NCBI GenBank assembly: GCA_900553345.1
Contig: USDE01000021.1
Span: 1 to 11,904 of the forward strand
Reading direction: 5' to 3'
Origin: an uncultured Collinsella sp.
Lineage (GTDB): Bacteria; Actinomycetota; Coriobacteriia; Coriobacteriales; Coriobacteriaceae
Length of the DNA stretch: 11,904 nucleotides
Part shown: one piece after another, positions 4,506-11,585 of the stretch
Layout: each line of letters opens with the position of its first letter
How positions within the stretch are numbered: position 1 is the first letter of the stretch
Notes under the pieces: model-generated
What the model was told of the DNA's origin: nothing
Seen by the model: only the letters and a program-made list of their open reading frames with translations
Database searches by the model: none
Made by a program: the position numbers and the translations under genes

Positions 4506-5846
4506 ATGTTGACCACGAAGGAAGCTGCAGAGCTACTCGACATCACCCCGCGCAGGGTGCAAGAGCTCATAAAAAACGGAGCACTTGAGGCCCGCAAGGC
4601 TTCTGGTGTATGGCTCATCGACAAAGACAGTGTCAACGCACGACTCCGCTCCGTGACCAAAGCGGGGGGACGCCCCCGTCGAGGCCATGGAAAAAGCGAG
4701 ATTACGTTTACCCTCATGAACCGCACGCACGAAGTCGCCCAGCTGGTCTACAGCACATCGCGAAAAGACTTTACCCACATCGGCGCCGACATCGATTACA
4801 TCCACGCCCCTATTGGAGTACTTGGCCCCAATAGTCCCGTGTCGCTCGACTCTTTCCGCATTTGGTGGCGAGGCCGCGGTATCCCGCTCGCACGCATTGG
4901 ACTAGCCTCCCTGCTTGCAGAAGCCGCAGTCGATGTTCCCGATGAACTCATCCAGCGAAATCTCGGCCTCTCCCTATCCGACCAGTATTGGATTAGACCC
5001 CAAGATTCCGGTCTCGCGTGGGAAGATATCAATTTCTTCAATAATGCCTTTGATGACGTCTCACTGTCCATTGCGCCCTTTGCCCCAGAGGGAAAAGCGG
5101 CTGCCGCAAAGCCCGATAACACCTCGGACGGCAATCTTCAAAAGTACTGGACGTGCGAGGGCGGGCGTCGAATTCTGCATAAGGCAGGAGCGCACTTGAA
5201 CCAGGAACCCTATAATGAACTGGTGGCGACCGCACTTCACCGTCGCATCCTAAACGCTTGCGATTATGTACCCTATTCGCTCGAAGGCGCGGTTACTTCC
5301 GCCTTGAGCACATGCAACGTCTTCTTAACTGACGAAGAAGAATATGTCCCCGCGTTCTATGTAAACCAGCATGCAAATGCAGACGAGCGACTAACCGATT
5401 ACGAACGGTATGTAGCAAACTGCGAGGAGCTTGGAGCGACAGATATAAAAAACGCCCTTGACCGCATGATCGTATGCGATGACATCATCGCCAACTACGA
5501 TCGTCATTGGCGCAACTTCGGCCTCGTGCGAAACGTCAACTCACTGGTCTGCAGACCAGCCCCCATCTTCGATTCGGGCTCATCGCTCTGGTGCAACGTT
5601 TCTCTAGAGGAGCTTAAGGCAGGAGAGCACAGTTTTACCAGCGCGCAGTTTCATTCAAGCCCCGCGAAACAAATGCTGCTTGTTGAGGATATGAGCTGGT
5701 TTGACGACGACAAGCTCGAGGGTTTCGTTGACGAGGCAATCGAGATCCTATCCAAAAACGACGCTCTTACAGCAAGACTGCCTTATCTAAAAGAGGCGCT
5801 TACATGGCGCCTCCGTAGAATGATCGACATCGCTGAATGGAGTTAG
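4506..5846 (+). CDS. HipA-like protein kinase with N-terminal HTH DNA-binding domain
   Basis: A 446-residue protein. Residues 1-45 form an excisionase/MerR-like winged HTH (LTTKEAAELLDITPRRVQEL, then GVWLIDKDSV). A basic GRPRRG linker resembling an AT-hook follows at about 55-60. The C-terminal half is HipA-like: SDGNLQKYW, then GRRILHKAG with the probable ATP-binding Lys226 and QEPYNE; the catalytic loop NYDRHWRNFG (Asp332, Asn337); and the metal-binding FDSGSSL (Asp356). Canonical HipA is a Ser/Thr kinase that phosphorylates GltX and is neutralised by separate HipB; here the HTH is fused in and no hipB-like gene is adjacent. The ATG at 4506 has GAAGGG 7 nt upstream. An ATG at 4464 would add 14 residues but has no ribosome binding site and overlaps the probable -10. 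It converges with yacP (27-bp gap). Kinase family is confident; toxin function and target are unknown. Confidence 0.85.
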   Translation: MLTTKEAAELLDITPRRVQELIKNGALEARKASGVWLIDKDSVNARLRSVTKAGGRPRRGHGKSEITFTLMNRTHEVAQLVYSTSRKDFTHIGADIDYIHAPIGVLGPNSPVSLDSFRIWWRGRGIPLARIGLASLLAEAAVDVPDELIQRNLGLSLSDQYWIRPQDSGLAWEDINFFNNAFDDVSLSIAPFAPEGKAAAAKPDNTSDGNLQKYWTCEGGRRILHKAGAHLNQEPYNELVATALHRRILNACDYVPYSLEGAVTSALSTCNVFLTDEEEYVPAFYVNQHANADERLTDYERYVANCEELGATDIKNALDRMIVCDDIIANYDRHWRNFGLVRNVNSLVCRPAPIFDSGSSLWCNVSLEELKAGEHSFTSAQFHSSPAKQMLLVEDMSWFDDDKLEGFVDEAIEILSKNDALTARLPYLKEALTWRLRRMIDIAEWS

Positions 5847-5873
5847 CGAGACAGCGTCGCGCCGTCAGCTCCC

Positions 5874-6551
5874 CTACCTCCCGCGCAGGGCCTTGAGCTT
5901 GGCCAGGGCATCGGGGCTCAGGCGACTGCCCAGAGTCATCTTGATCTGCGGGGCTTCCTCGGCCTCGTGAACGTCGTTATCGATCTGTTTGATCTCGTCC
6001 ACCAGCATACGGCTCGAGATGCGCGTGACGCCCTTGCCCATGACGACGGCCTGGATCGTGCCGTCACTCGACACCACGGAGCACGCGCGGCCTTCCTCGC
6101 GTGCCTCGATGCAGAGCTTCTGCACCACGGTATCGGCAGAGACGCCCGTCGGCGAAAACTCGATGCGCACGCCACGGGCCGGCAGGTTGGGGCGCTCGCT
6201 GGAGATATTGCCCGCGCCGTCAAACACGATTACGGCCTCGTAGCGGCCTTGGGCAAACGCGGCAACGTCGTTGATGAGGGCGGTGCGCGCCATATCGTGA
6301 ACGTCGCTGGAATACGGATCGTCGGAATGGTCGTAGACGAGCTTTTCGTAGCGCGGCGTGCAGTGGATCACGTTGTAGCCGTCGACCACCAGCAGCTCGG
6401 GCTTATTGGAGTGCACCGTCGAGACTGGATCGGCGATGGCCTGCGCAAACGCATTGCCGCCCACACCATAGGTCGCGGCCGAAACAATCGGCTTGGCCGA
6501 GCCCTCGCCAAAGCGCTTGGCCTTGGACTTGGCGCGGTTCTTCTTGGACAT
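5874..6551 (-). CDS. yacP: YacP/Rae1-like NYN-domain endoribonuclease
   Basis: A 225-residue protein whose central part (about 50-195) is a YacP-type NYN (PIN-like) nuclease domain: LLVVDGYNVIH with Asp57 and Asn60, VFDGAG with Asp111, SADTVV with Asp140 and SSDGTIQ with Asp163 supply the acidic metal site. The Bacillus homologue (YacP/Rae1) is a ribosome-associated endonuclease that cuts mRNA in the A site; the same role here is inferred. It has an N-terminal lysine-rich, low-complexity extension of about 50 residues not needed for the fold, and a short C-terminal tail. The start is supported by GAGGAG inside the end of rlmB, whose stop lies only 3 nt upstream, so the two are translationally close. 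It is the last gene of the minus-strand run. Confidence 0.85.
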   Translation of the reverse strand: MSKKNRAKSKAKRFGEGSAKPIVSAATYGVGGNAFAQAIADPVSTVHSNKPELLVVDGYNVIHCTPRYEKLVYDHSDDPYSSDVHDMARTALINDVAAFAQGRYEAVIVFDGAGNISSERPNLPARGVRIEFSPTGVSADTVVQKLCIEAREEGRACSVVSSDGTIQAVVMGKGVTRISSRMLVDEIKQIDNDVHEAEEAPQIKMTLGSRLSPDALAKLKALRGR

Positions 6552-6554
6552 GCG

Positions 6555-7469
6555 CTACTCCTCCCCCATGAGCTCGCCGGCATTGCGGCGCAGCCACTCA
6601 AAGCACAGCGCGGTGGTCGCCTGGGCCACGTTGAGACTCTCGGTCATGCCGCGCTGGGGAAGCTTGGTCAAAAAGTCGCATTTCTCGAGCACCAGGCGCG
6701 AGATGCCGTCGCCCTCGGAGCCCATGACGAGCGCCACGCGGCCCTCGAAGGGAGCATCCCAGCAGCTGCCCTCGGCGTGCTCGGAAGCACCGCCCACCCA
6801 AAAGCCAGCGGCCTTGAGGTCATCGAGCGCACGGGCGATATTGGGAACCTGTGCGATAGGCAGGTGCATGACAGCACCGGCTGACGTCTTGTAGCTGCCC
6901 ACGGTTACGCCAGCGGCACGCTTATTGGCGATGATGACACCGGCCGCGCCCACGACCTCGGTGGAGCGCACGATGGCGCCAAAGTTACCGTCGTCGGTCA
7001 CGTGGTCGAGCACCACGACAAGCGCCGGACCGTCGCCCGCGCGGTCGAGAATATCGGCAACATCGGCATAGGGGAAGTTGCCTACCTCGAGTGCGATGCC
7101 CTGGTGAGCGCCATGGCTCGACAGCGCATCGAGCTGTGCACGCGGCACGTACTTAATGCGGACACCCGAAGCGTTGAGGTCATCGACCAAACGCGACAGG
7201 GCAGCATCGCGCTCCCCGCCCTCGGCGATGAGCGCGCACTTGATGGGAAAACCGGTGCGTAGCGCCTCGGCGGCAGCACGACGGCCTTCGATAAACTCGC
7301 CCTTGGGAGCCTGAACGTTGTCGCGGTTGCGATCGCGCTGCGGACGTGCGGCCTGGGTGCGATCGCGCTGGCCCTTGGAAGCGGCAGCGCGATCATTGCG
7401 GCGAATCGGACGCGAGCCAGAAGCAGCCTGCTTGCCGCCACGAGACGCGCGCTTGCGATTGTCGGTCAT
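6555..7469 (-). CDS. rlmB: 23S rRNA 2'-O-ribose methyltransferase RlmB-like (TrmH/SpoU family)
   Basis: A 304-residue SPOUT methyltransferase. A basic, Arg/Gln-rich disordered N-terminus (1-55) precedes the substrate-binding domain (GEFIEGRRAAAEAL onward, about 57-130) and the knotted catalytic domain (about 148-295). Motif 1 is DDGNFGAIVRST (Asn162, Arg168), motif 2 is VALVMGSEGDGI (246-256) and motif 3 is LPQRGMTESLNVAQAT (270-285). E. coli RlmB methylates G2251 of 23S rRNA using SAM; the exact base here is inferred from family and synteny with cysS and yacP. A perfect AAGGAGGT lies 7 nt before the ATG. The 143-bp gap from cysS contains a large stem structure, so rlmB may be regulated apart from cysS. 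Confidence 0.92.
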   Translation of the reverse strand: MTDNRKRASRGGKQAASGSRPIRRNDRAAASKGQRDRTQAARPQRDRNRDNVQAPKGEFIEGRRAAAEALRTGFPIKCALIAEGGERDAALSRLVDDLNASGVRIKYVPRAQLDALSSHGAHQGIALEVGNFPYADVADILDRAGDGPALVVVLDHVTDDGNFGAIVRSTEVVGAAGVIIANKRAAGVTVGSYKTSAGAVMHLPIAQVPNIARALDDLKAAGFWVGGASEHAEGSCWDAPFEGRVALVMGSEGDGISRLVLEKCDFLTKLPQRGMTESLNVAQATTALCFEWLRRNAGELMGEE

Positions 7470-7503
7470 AAAGCGACCTCCTTAAATAGATAACAAACAA
7501 GAA

Positions 7504-7606
7504 TCGACCGTCCGAGCCACGGCACCTTGCCTTTCAATCGTCGGACATGACCACCAGGTCTATGCCCTCCTCTTTCAAGGCAATCTGCCGCACCTCGAAC
7601 GGTCGA
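7504..7606 (-). promoter_or_regulatory. Long structured element between cysS and rlmB (attenuator, terminator or RNase site)
   Basis: The left segments at 7504-7516, 7520-7524 and 7527-7533 are complementary to those at 7594-7606, 7586-7590 and 7577-7583. This gives 13, 5 and 7 bp separated by symmetric internal loops of 3+3 and 2+2 nt. The only mismatch in the 13-bp arms becomes a U-G pair in the minus-strand RNA but would be C-A in the other strand, so the structure belongs to the cysS-rlmB transcript. The 43-nt terminal loop contains another small hairpin (GACC/GGTC, 7549-7560). It begins 6 nt after the cysS stop and is followed by TTCTTGTTTGTT, about 35 nt before the rlmB start. Confidence 0.7.
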
Positions 7607-7612
7607 CAAATA

Positions 7613-9079
7613 CTAGAGAGTCTTAATACGAGTGCCCGCGGCAGTATCCTCGATCGTCAGGCCCAGGTCCTTGAGCTGGTCGCGGATGGCATCGGCCAGA
7701 TCCCAGTTCTTGGCGGCGCGGGCCTCGGCGCGAGCCTCGAGAATCTTGGCAGCTGCCTCGTCCACATCGTCACCCGTGTAGGCAACCAGACCGGCGGCAA
7801 CGCCCAGCAGGCCCAGCGGCAGCTCGACCTTGGGCTCGGGAAGCTCAACGCCAAACGTATCGAGCAACTCGGCCAGGGTATCGGCAGCGGCAAGCGCGGC
7901 GGCCTTGTCGGCAGCGTCGCCCGCCTGCTCCAGGTACTGGTTGCACTCGGTCACAAAGCCAAAGACGGCACCCATGGCACCGGCGGTGTTAAAGTCGTCG
8001 TCCATGCACTCCTTAAAGGCAGTACGAGTCTCGGCGGCCTTGGCGACAAACGCCTCGGCGGCAGCCTCATCGGCGTCGGCCGTCGCGTGGCTTGCAGCCC
8101 AGCGCAGGTTCTCGACCGTGCCGGCGATACGCGTGAGCGAGTTCTCGGCACCCTCCAGGCGCTCCCAAGAGAAGTCGAGCGGCGAGCGATAGCTCGTCTG
8201 CAGCATCAGCAAGCGCAGAGCCGCGGCAGAGTGCTGCTCGAGCACCTCGGCCAGCGTAAAGAAGTTACCGAGCGACTTGGACATCTTCTCGCCGTCAACC
8301 AGCAGCATGCCCGTGTGCATCCAGGTGTTGGAGAAGCCCTGGTGCCAGGCGCAGGTGGCCTGGGCGCACTCGTTCTCGTGATGCGGGAAGGCAAGGTCGG
8401 AGCCACCGCCGTGAATGTCGATCGGGGTGCCCAGATAGCGGTGCACCATGGCGGCGCACTCGGTGTGCCAACCGGGACGGCCCTCGCCCCAGGGGCTCGG
8501 CCAGCTGGGCTCGCCGGGCTTGGCGGCCTTCCACAGGGCAAAGTCGAGCGGGTCGTTCTTGTCCTCGTTCTCCTCGATGCGCGCGCCCACCATAAGGTCG
8601 TCGATGTTGCGGCCCGAGACCTGGCCGTAGTTGGGATCGCTGCGCACGGCAAAGTACACATCGCCGTTATCGGCTGCGTAAGCGTGGCCCTGCTCGATAA
8701 GCGTCTTGATCATGGCGATCATGGGGCCGATCTCCTTGGTGGCGCGGGGGCGCACGTCGGGATCGAGCACGTTGGCGGCGCGCATGACGCCGATGAACTT
8801 GTCGGAGAACTCCGTCGCGACCTCGGCAGCCGTACGGCCCTGCTCGTTGGCGCGCTTGATGATCTTGTCATCGACATCGGTGAGGTTCTGTGCGAACGTG
8901 ACCTCGTAGCCGCTCGCGATGAGCCAACGGCGGATCACGTCAAAGCTGATGAACGTGCGGGCATTGCCGATGTGGATGTTGTCGTAGACCGTGGGGCCGC
9001 ACACATACATGCGGACCTTGCCGGACTCGATGGGCTGGAACTCTTCCTTTTTATGGGTAGCGCTGTTGTAGATACGCAT
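7613..9079 (-). CDS. cysS: Cysteinyl-tRNA synthetase
   Basis: CysRS charges tRNA-Cys with cysteine in the cytoplasm. The 488-residue protein is close to the usual 460-480. The class I signatures are both present: HIGN (36-39) in the NIHIGNART stretch and KMSKS (265-269). The four zinc ligands that select cysteine are at Cys27 (MYVCGPTVYD), Cys208 (GWHTEC), His233 (FPHHENE) and Glu237, matching the E. coli positions almost exactly. The C-terminal part after about residue 310 is the helical DALR/anticodon region, rich in Ala and Glu. The ATG is preceded by AAGGAG, which lies inside the last codons of ispF; the gap to ispF is 3 nt, so the two are cotranscribed. No T-box leader was seen, as expected inside an operon. 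Confidence 0.97.
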   Translation of the reverse strand: MRIYNSATHKKEEFQPIESGKVRMYVCGPTVYDNIHIGNARTFISFDVIRRWLIASGYEVTFAQNLTDVDDKIIKRANEQGRTAAEVATEFSDKFIGVMRAANVLDPDVRPRATKEIGPMIAMIKTLIEQGHAYAADNGDVYFAVRSDPNYGQVSGRNIDDLMVGARIEENEDKNDPLDFALWKAAKPGEPSWPSPWGEGRPGWHTECAAMVHRYLGTPIDIHGGGSDLAFPHHENECAQATCAWHQGFSNTWMHTGMLLVDGEKMSKSLGNFFTLAEVLEQHSAAALRLLMLQTSYRSPLDFSWERLEGAENSLTRIAGTVENLRWAASHATADADEAAAEAFVAKAAETRTAFKECMDDDFNTAGAMGAVFGFVTECNQYLEQAGDAADKAAALAAADTLAELLDTFGVELPEPKVELPLGLLGVAAGLVAYTGDDVDEAAAKILEARAEARAAKNWDLADAIRDQLKDLGLTIEDTAAGTRIKTL

Positions 9080-9082
9080 TCG

Positions 9083-9577
9083 TTACTCCTTAGCGGTTTT
9101 CTGTAGCAGGCAGACGGCCCAGGCGCCAATTCCCTCGCCTTGGCCTTCCCAACCGAGCTTTTCGGTCGTAGTGGCGGCAACGCCCACGTTTTCGACGTCA
9201 ACGCCCAGAGCATGGGCAAGGTTGGCGCGCATGGCATCGCGGTGCGGGGTGATCTTGGGTTGCTGGCAGGCAATGGTGCAATCGGCATCGACAAACTCAA
9301 AGCCCAGCTCGCGCGCATAGTCCATCACACGGGCAAGCAGCACCATCGAGTCGGCACCCTCGTAGGCAGGATCGGTGTCGGGGAACAGTTTGCCGATGTC
9401 TCCCCCGCGGCAGGCGCCCAGAATGGCGTCGGCCAAGGCGTGCGCGAGCACATCGGCATCCGAGTGGCCCAGCAGGCCGCGCTCGTAGGGAATGTCGACC
9501 CCGCCGATAATACATCGACGCCCCTCCACCAAACGGTGGACGTCGTAGCCGTGGCCAATGCGCAGGTTACTGAACAT
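9083..9577 (-). CDS. ispF: 2-C-methyl-D-erythritol 2,4-cyclodiphosphate synthase
   Basis: IspF converts CDP-ME 2-phosphate to MEcPP with release of CMP, the fifth step of the MEP isoprenoid pathway. At 164 residues it is the normal length for this trimeric enzyme. The zinc ligands are visible as GYDVH (Asp12, His14) and His46 in LLGHSDADVLAH, followed by the GDIGKLFPDTDP loop. Near the end TTTEKLGWEGQGEGIGA is the conserved substrate/CMP segment. The ATG overlaps the last 11 nt of ispD in another frame, so the two are translationally coupled, in keeping with the fused IspDF proteins of other bacteria. Confidence 0.96.
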   Translation of the reverse strand: MFSNLRIGHGYDVHRLVEGRRCIIGGVDIPYERGLLGHSDADVLAHALADAILGACRGGDIGKLFPDTDPAYEGADSMVLLARVMDYARELGFEFVDADCTIACQQPKITPHRDAMRANLAHALGVDVENVGVAATTTEKLGWEGQGEGIGAWAVCLLQKTAKE

Positions 9578-10295
9578 GGGGAAGGTCCTCTCCCTCGGCC
9601 ATGCGGCCGAGCAGAATCGCGGTTACGGGACGCAAGTCCTCGGGTACCGTCACCTTAAGGTTATCGCGTGGGCTCTGGACGCAGCGGACACGCCCGCCCA
9701 TGCGCTCGACCAGCGACGAATCGTCCGTGCCGATAAAGCCCTCGGCAATCGCCGCGGCATGGGCGCGCTTCATAGCGTCGACACTAAAGATCTGCGGCGT
9801 CTGTGCAGCCCAATAGAGTTCGCGCGGCGGTGTCTCAACGATGTTATCGCCATCGACGATCTTGAGCGTGTCAATCGCGGGCTGACCGCACACGACACCG
9901 TCGAGCGAGCGGTCACCCATGAGCACGTCGATAGCGTGGTCGATGGCCTCGGTCGTAATGAGCGGACGAGCGCCGTCGTGAATGGCGACGTATTCAAAGC
10001 CTGCCGGTACCGCATGCACGCCGGCTCGGGTGGAATCCTGACGGGTATCGCCGGCATCGGCAAAGCTGATGGGCGTGTCATAGCCAAACGGGTCGATGGC
10101 CAGGCGGCGCATCTCGGCACGGCGCTCGACAGGACACACCACCACGATGTGGCCGACCTTGTCGCTCCGATCAAATGCGCGGATGGACCAGCTCATGAGC
10201 GGACGGCCCGCTACATTGACGAGTTGTTTGCCACCGGGGTTACCAAAGCGCTGGCCGCTGCCACCGGCAACGACCACGGCGCATACGGGCGCCAT
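9567..10295 (-). CDS. ispD: 2-C-methyl-D-erythritol 4-phosphate cytidylyltransferase
   Basis: IspD joins MEP to CTP, giving CDP-ME, the third step of the MEP pathway. The 242-residue protein has the nucleotidyltransferase P-loop AVVVAGGSGQRFG (6-18) with Lys23, the AGDTRQDS segment (81-88), HDGARP (106-111; HDAARP in many homologues), TPQIF (167-171), GTDDSSLVE (189-197) and KVTVPEDL (214-221). The start ATG shares its A with the disA TAA stop (TAATG), a one-base overlap typical of coupled translation. Its 3' end overlaps ispF by 11 nt. Confidence 0.96.
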   Translation of the reverse strand: MAPVCAVVVAGGSGQRFGNPGGKQLVNVAGRPLMSWSIRAFDRSDKVGHIVVVCPVERRAEMRRLAIDPFGYDTPISFADAGDTRQDSTRAGVHAVPAGFEYVAIHDGARPLITTEAIDHAIDVLMGDRSLDGVVCGQPAIDTLKIVDGDNIVETPPRELYWAAQTPQIFSVDAMKRAHAAAIAEGFIGTDDSSLVERMGGRVRCVQSPRDNLKVTVPEDLRPVTAILLGRMAEGEDLPHVQ

Positions 10296-11362
10296 TATGC
10301 GTTCCCCTGTTTGGTGCCCTTCATGCGGTACAGCGAGTCCGCAAGAATGGCAGGGTTGTTAACGCCAAAGTCGCCTAGGCGCTCCGGGTCCTCGCTGATG
10401 TCATCCATGAGCTCCTGCAGCGAGCCGTACTCGTCGACAATCTTCTCGGCCACGCCGTCGCGCACGACGGACACGCGCGAAAGCGTGCGCAGGCCCAGCG
10501 GCGTCATGACGGAGTCCTCGTCCAGGTCGTCGTAGCCCAGAACCGCCGCCACATGCTGCGGATCGGACAAGTCCTTGGGCGTCATACGGGCAAGCTCAGC
10601 GCGAATTTTCTCGGCGTTTGCTTCGGAGGAGTCACTCGCGTAGTCGCGGATCATCAGGTCATACTCGGTATCCATACTGGAGCCGGCGAGCTGCTCGAGC
10701 TGCATCTGCACGAGCTTGCCCTGGTTGCCCAGCTTGACAATGCAATCCTTAAGCTCGGTCTTTGCCTGCTGCATGATCTCGAAGCTCGAGAAAATACCGG
10801 TAATGTCGGCGAGCGTAACGTAGTCGTCGAGCTCGAGGGCCGTCAGGCGCAGCAGGGAGCGATCGAGCGACTGACGGGTAGTCTGGAGCGTGGCGACGAG
10901 CTGGTTGACCGAGCTCATGATGGTGGTAACGGGCTGGATCTCGTAGCTCTTGCCGTGAACATACACGTTGACAACGGCACGACGGGCCGAGACCGAGATC
11001 ACGATGGCATCCGTGAGCACCGACATGCGAGCGGCGGTGCGGTGACGCATACCTGTCTCGCTCGTGGCAAGCGAGGGATCGGGATTGAGGTGGAAGTTGG
11101 CGCGCAGGATCTGGGTGAGGTCACCGTCGATGACGATGGCACCGTCCATCTTGGAGAGCTCGAACAGACGGTTCGAGGTGAACGAAATGTTGAGCGGGAA
11201 GCCGTCGTTACCGGCAGCGAGCACGTTTTCGGTGTCGCCGACGCAGATAAGGGCGCCCAGGTGACCGGCGATGATCATGTCGAGGGCGGTGCGGATCGGC
11301 TGACCAGGTGCCGTCAGGCGGATGGCCTGTTCCATACGCTTTTGCAGCTCGTTCTTATCCAA
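10295..11362 (-). CDS. disA: DNA integrity scanning protein DisA (diadenylate cyclase)
   Basis: DisA makes c-di-AMP from two ATP and scans DNA for branched structures. The 355-residue protein has the usual length and layout: an N-terminal DAC domain (about 10-150), a helical linker, and a C-terminal helix-hairpin-helix DNA-binding domain (about 285-335, LGLRTLSRVSVV then GVAEKIVDEYGS). The active-site DGA is at 73-75 and RHR at 106-108. The motif around RHR is GMRHRTAAR, against GTRHRTAER in typical DisA, a variation worth noting. The TTG start is supported by GGGAG 7 nt upstream; a nearer ATG is out of frame. It is the first gene of the minus-strand run. In Bacillus radA precedes disA; here divergent mntP is upstream instead. 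Confidence 0.95.
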   Translation of the reverse strand: MDKNELQKRMEQAIRLTAPGQPIRTALDMIIAGHLGALICVGDTENVLAAGNDGFPLNISFTSNRLFELSKMDGAIVIDGDLTQILRANFHLNPDPSLATSETGMRHRTAARMSVLTDAIVISVSARRAVVNVYVHGKSYEIQPVTTIMSSVNQLVATLQTTRQSLDRSLLRLTALELDDYVTLADITGIFSSFEIMQQAKTELKDCIVKLGNQGKLVQMQLEQLAGSSMDTEYDLMIRDYASDSSEANAEKIRAELARMTPKDLSDPQHVAAVLGYDDLDEDSVMTPLGLRTLSRVSVVRDGVAEKIVDEYGSLQELMDDISEDPERLGDFGVNNPAILADSLYRMKGTKQGNA

Positions 11363-11534
11363 GGCATCGCTCCCATCGTATACGCTCCATAAACGCTAAA
11401 TAGTTTCTCACGGTTTGTCCCCGCAGCAGCCACGAAATCCGATGCTTACAGAATGAGCGAACACCGCTTAGGTAGCTCATTTGGGACGGGGCTCTTTTAG
11501 CTGCTCATGTGGTAGCATCGGGTCTCATATAAAT

Positions 11535-11585
11535 GAGGGAGTAGTCGTGTAATCGGGTTCGCCCGCAGAGAGGGAGCCAGACTAT
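11535..11585 (+). promoter_or_regulatory. Structured mntP leader (weak resemblance to the Mn riboswitch core)
   Basis: GAGGGAGTAG (11535-11544) recalls the conserved GGGGAGUAG of the yybP-ykoY Mn2+ riboswitch, which often precedes mntP. It is followed by a stable CGGG-TTCG-CCCG hairpin (11554-11565). GTAGTC (11541-11546) could pair with GACTAT (11580-11585), covering the start codon. The leader is only about 50 nt from this motif to the ATG, shorter than a complete yybP-ykoY aptamer, so the riboswitch call is not established. A -10-like TATAAA lies at 11528-11533 with no good -35. Confidence 0.3.

Noticed and set aside
5839-5872. Bidirectional terminator between the HTH-HipA gene and yacP
   Set aside because: Only short broken pairing (GGAGTT/AGCTCC and GCGA/TCGC) and no T run on either strand.
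5967-6884. 305-codon plus-strand open frame opposite yacP and rlmB
   Set aside because: It spans the junction of two clearly identified genes on the other strand and its His/Ala/Gly-rich translation resembles no protein family; a shadow frame.
7551-7612. Possible coding remnant between cysS and rlmB (frame ending EEGIDLVVMSDD)
   Set aside because: It reads like protein for about 20 codons but has no proper start or ribosome binding site, matches no family I know (including Mini-III RNase), and the same bases form the stem structure.
7547-9106. 519-codon plus-strand open frame opposite cysS
   Set aside because: It is a long antisense frame created by GC-rich codon bias of cysS; it has no domain and no ribosome binding site, and cysS with all its catalytic motifs occupies the other strand.
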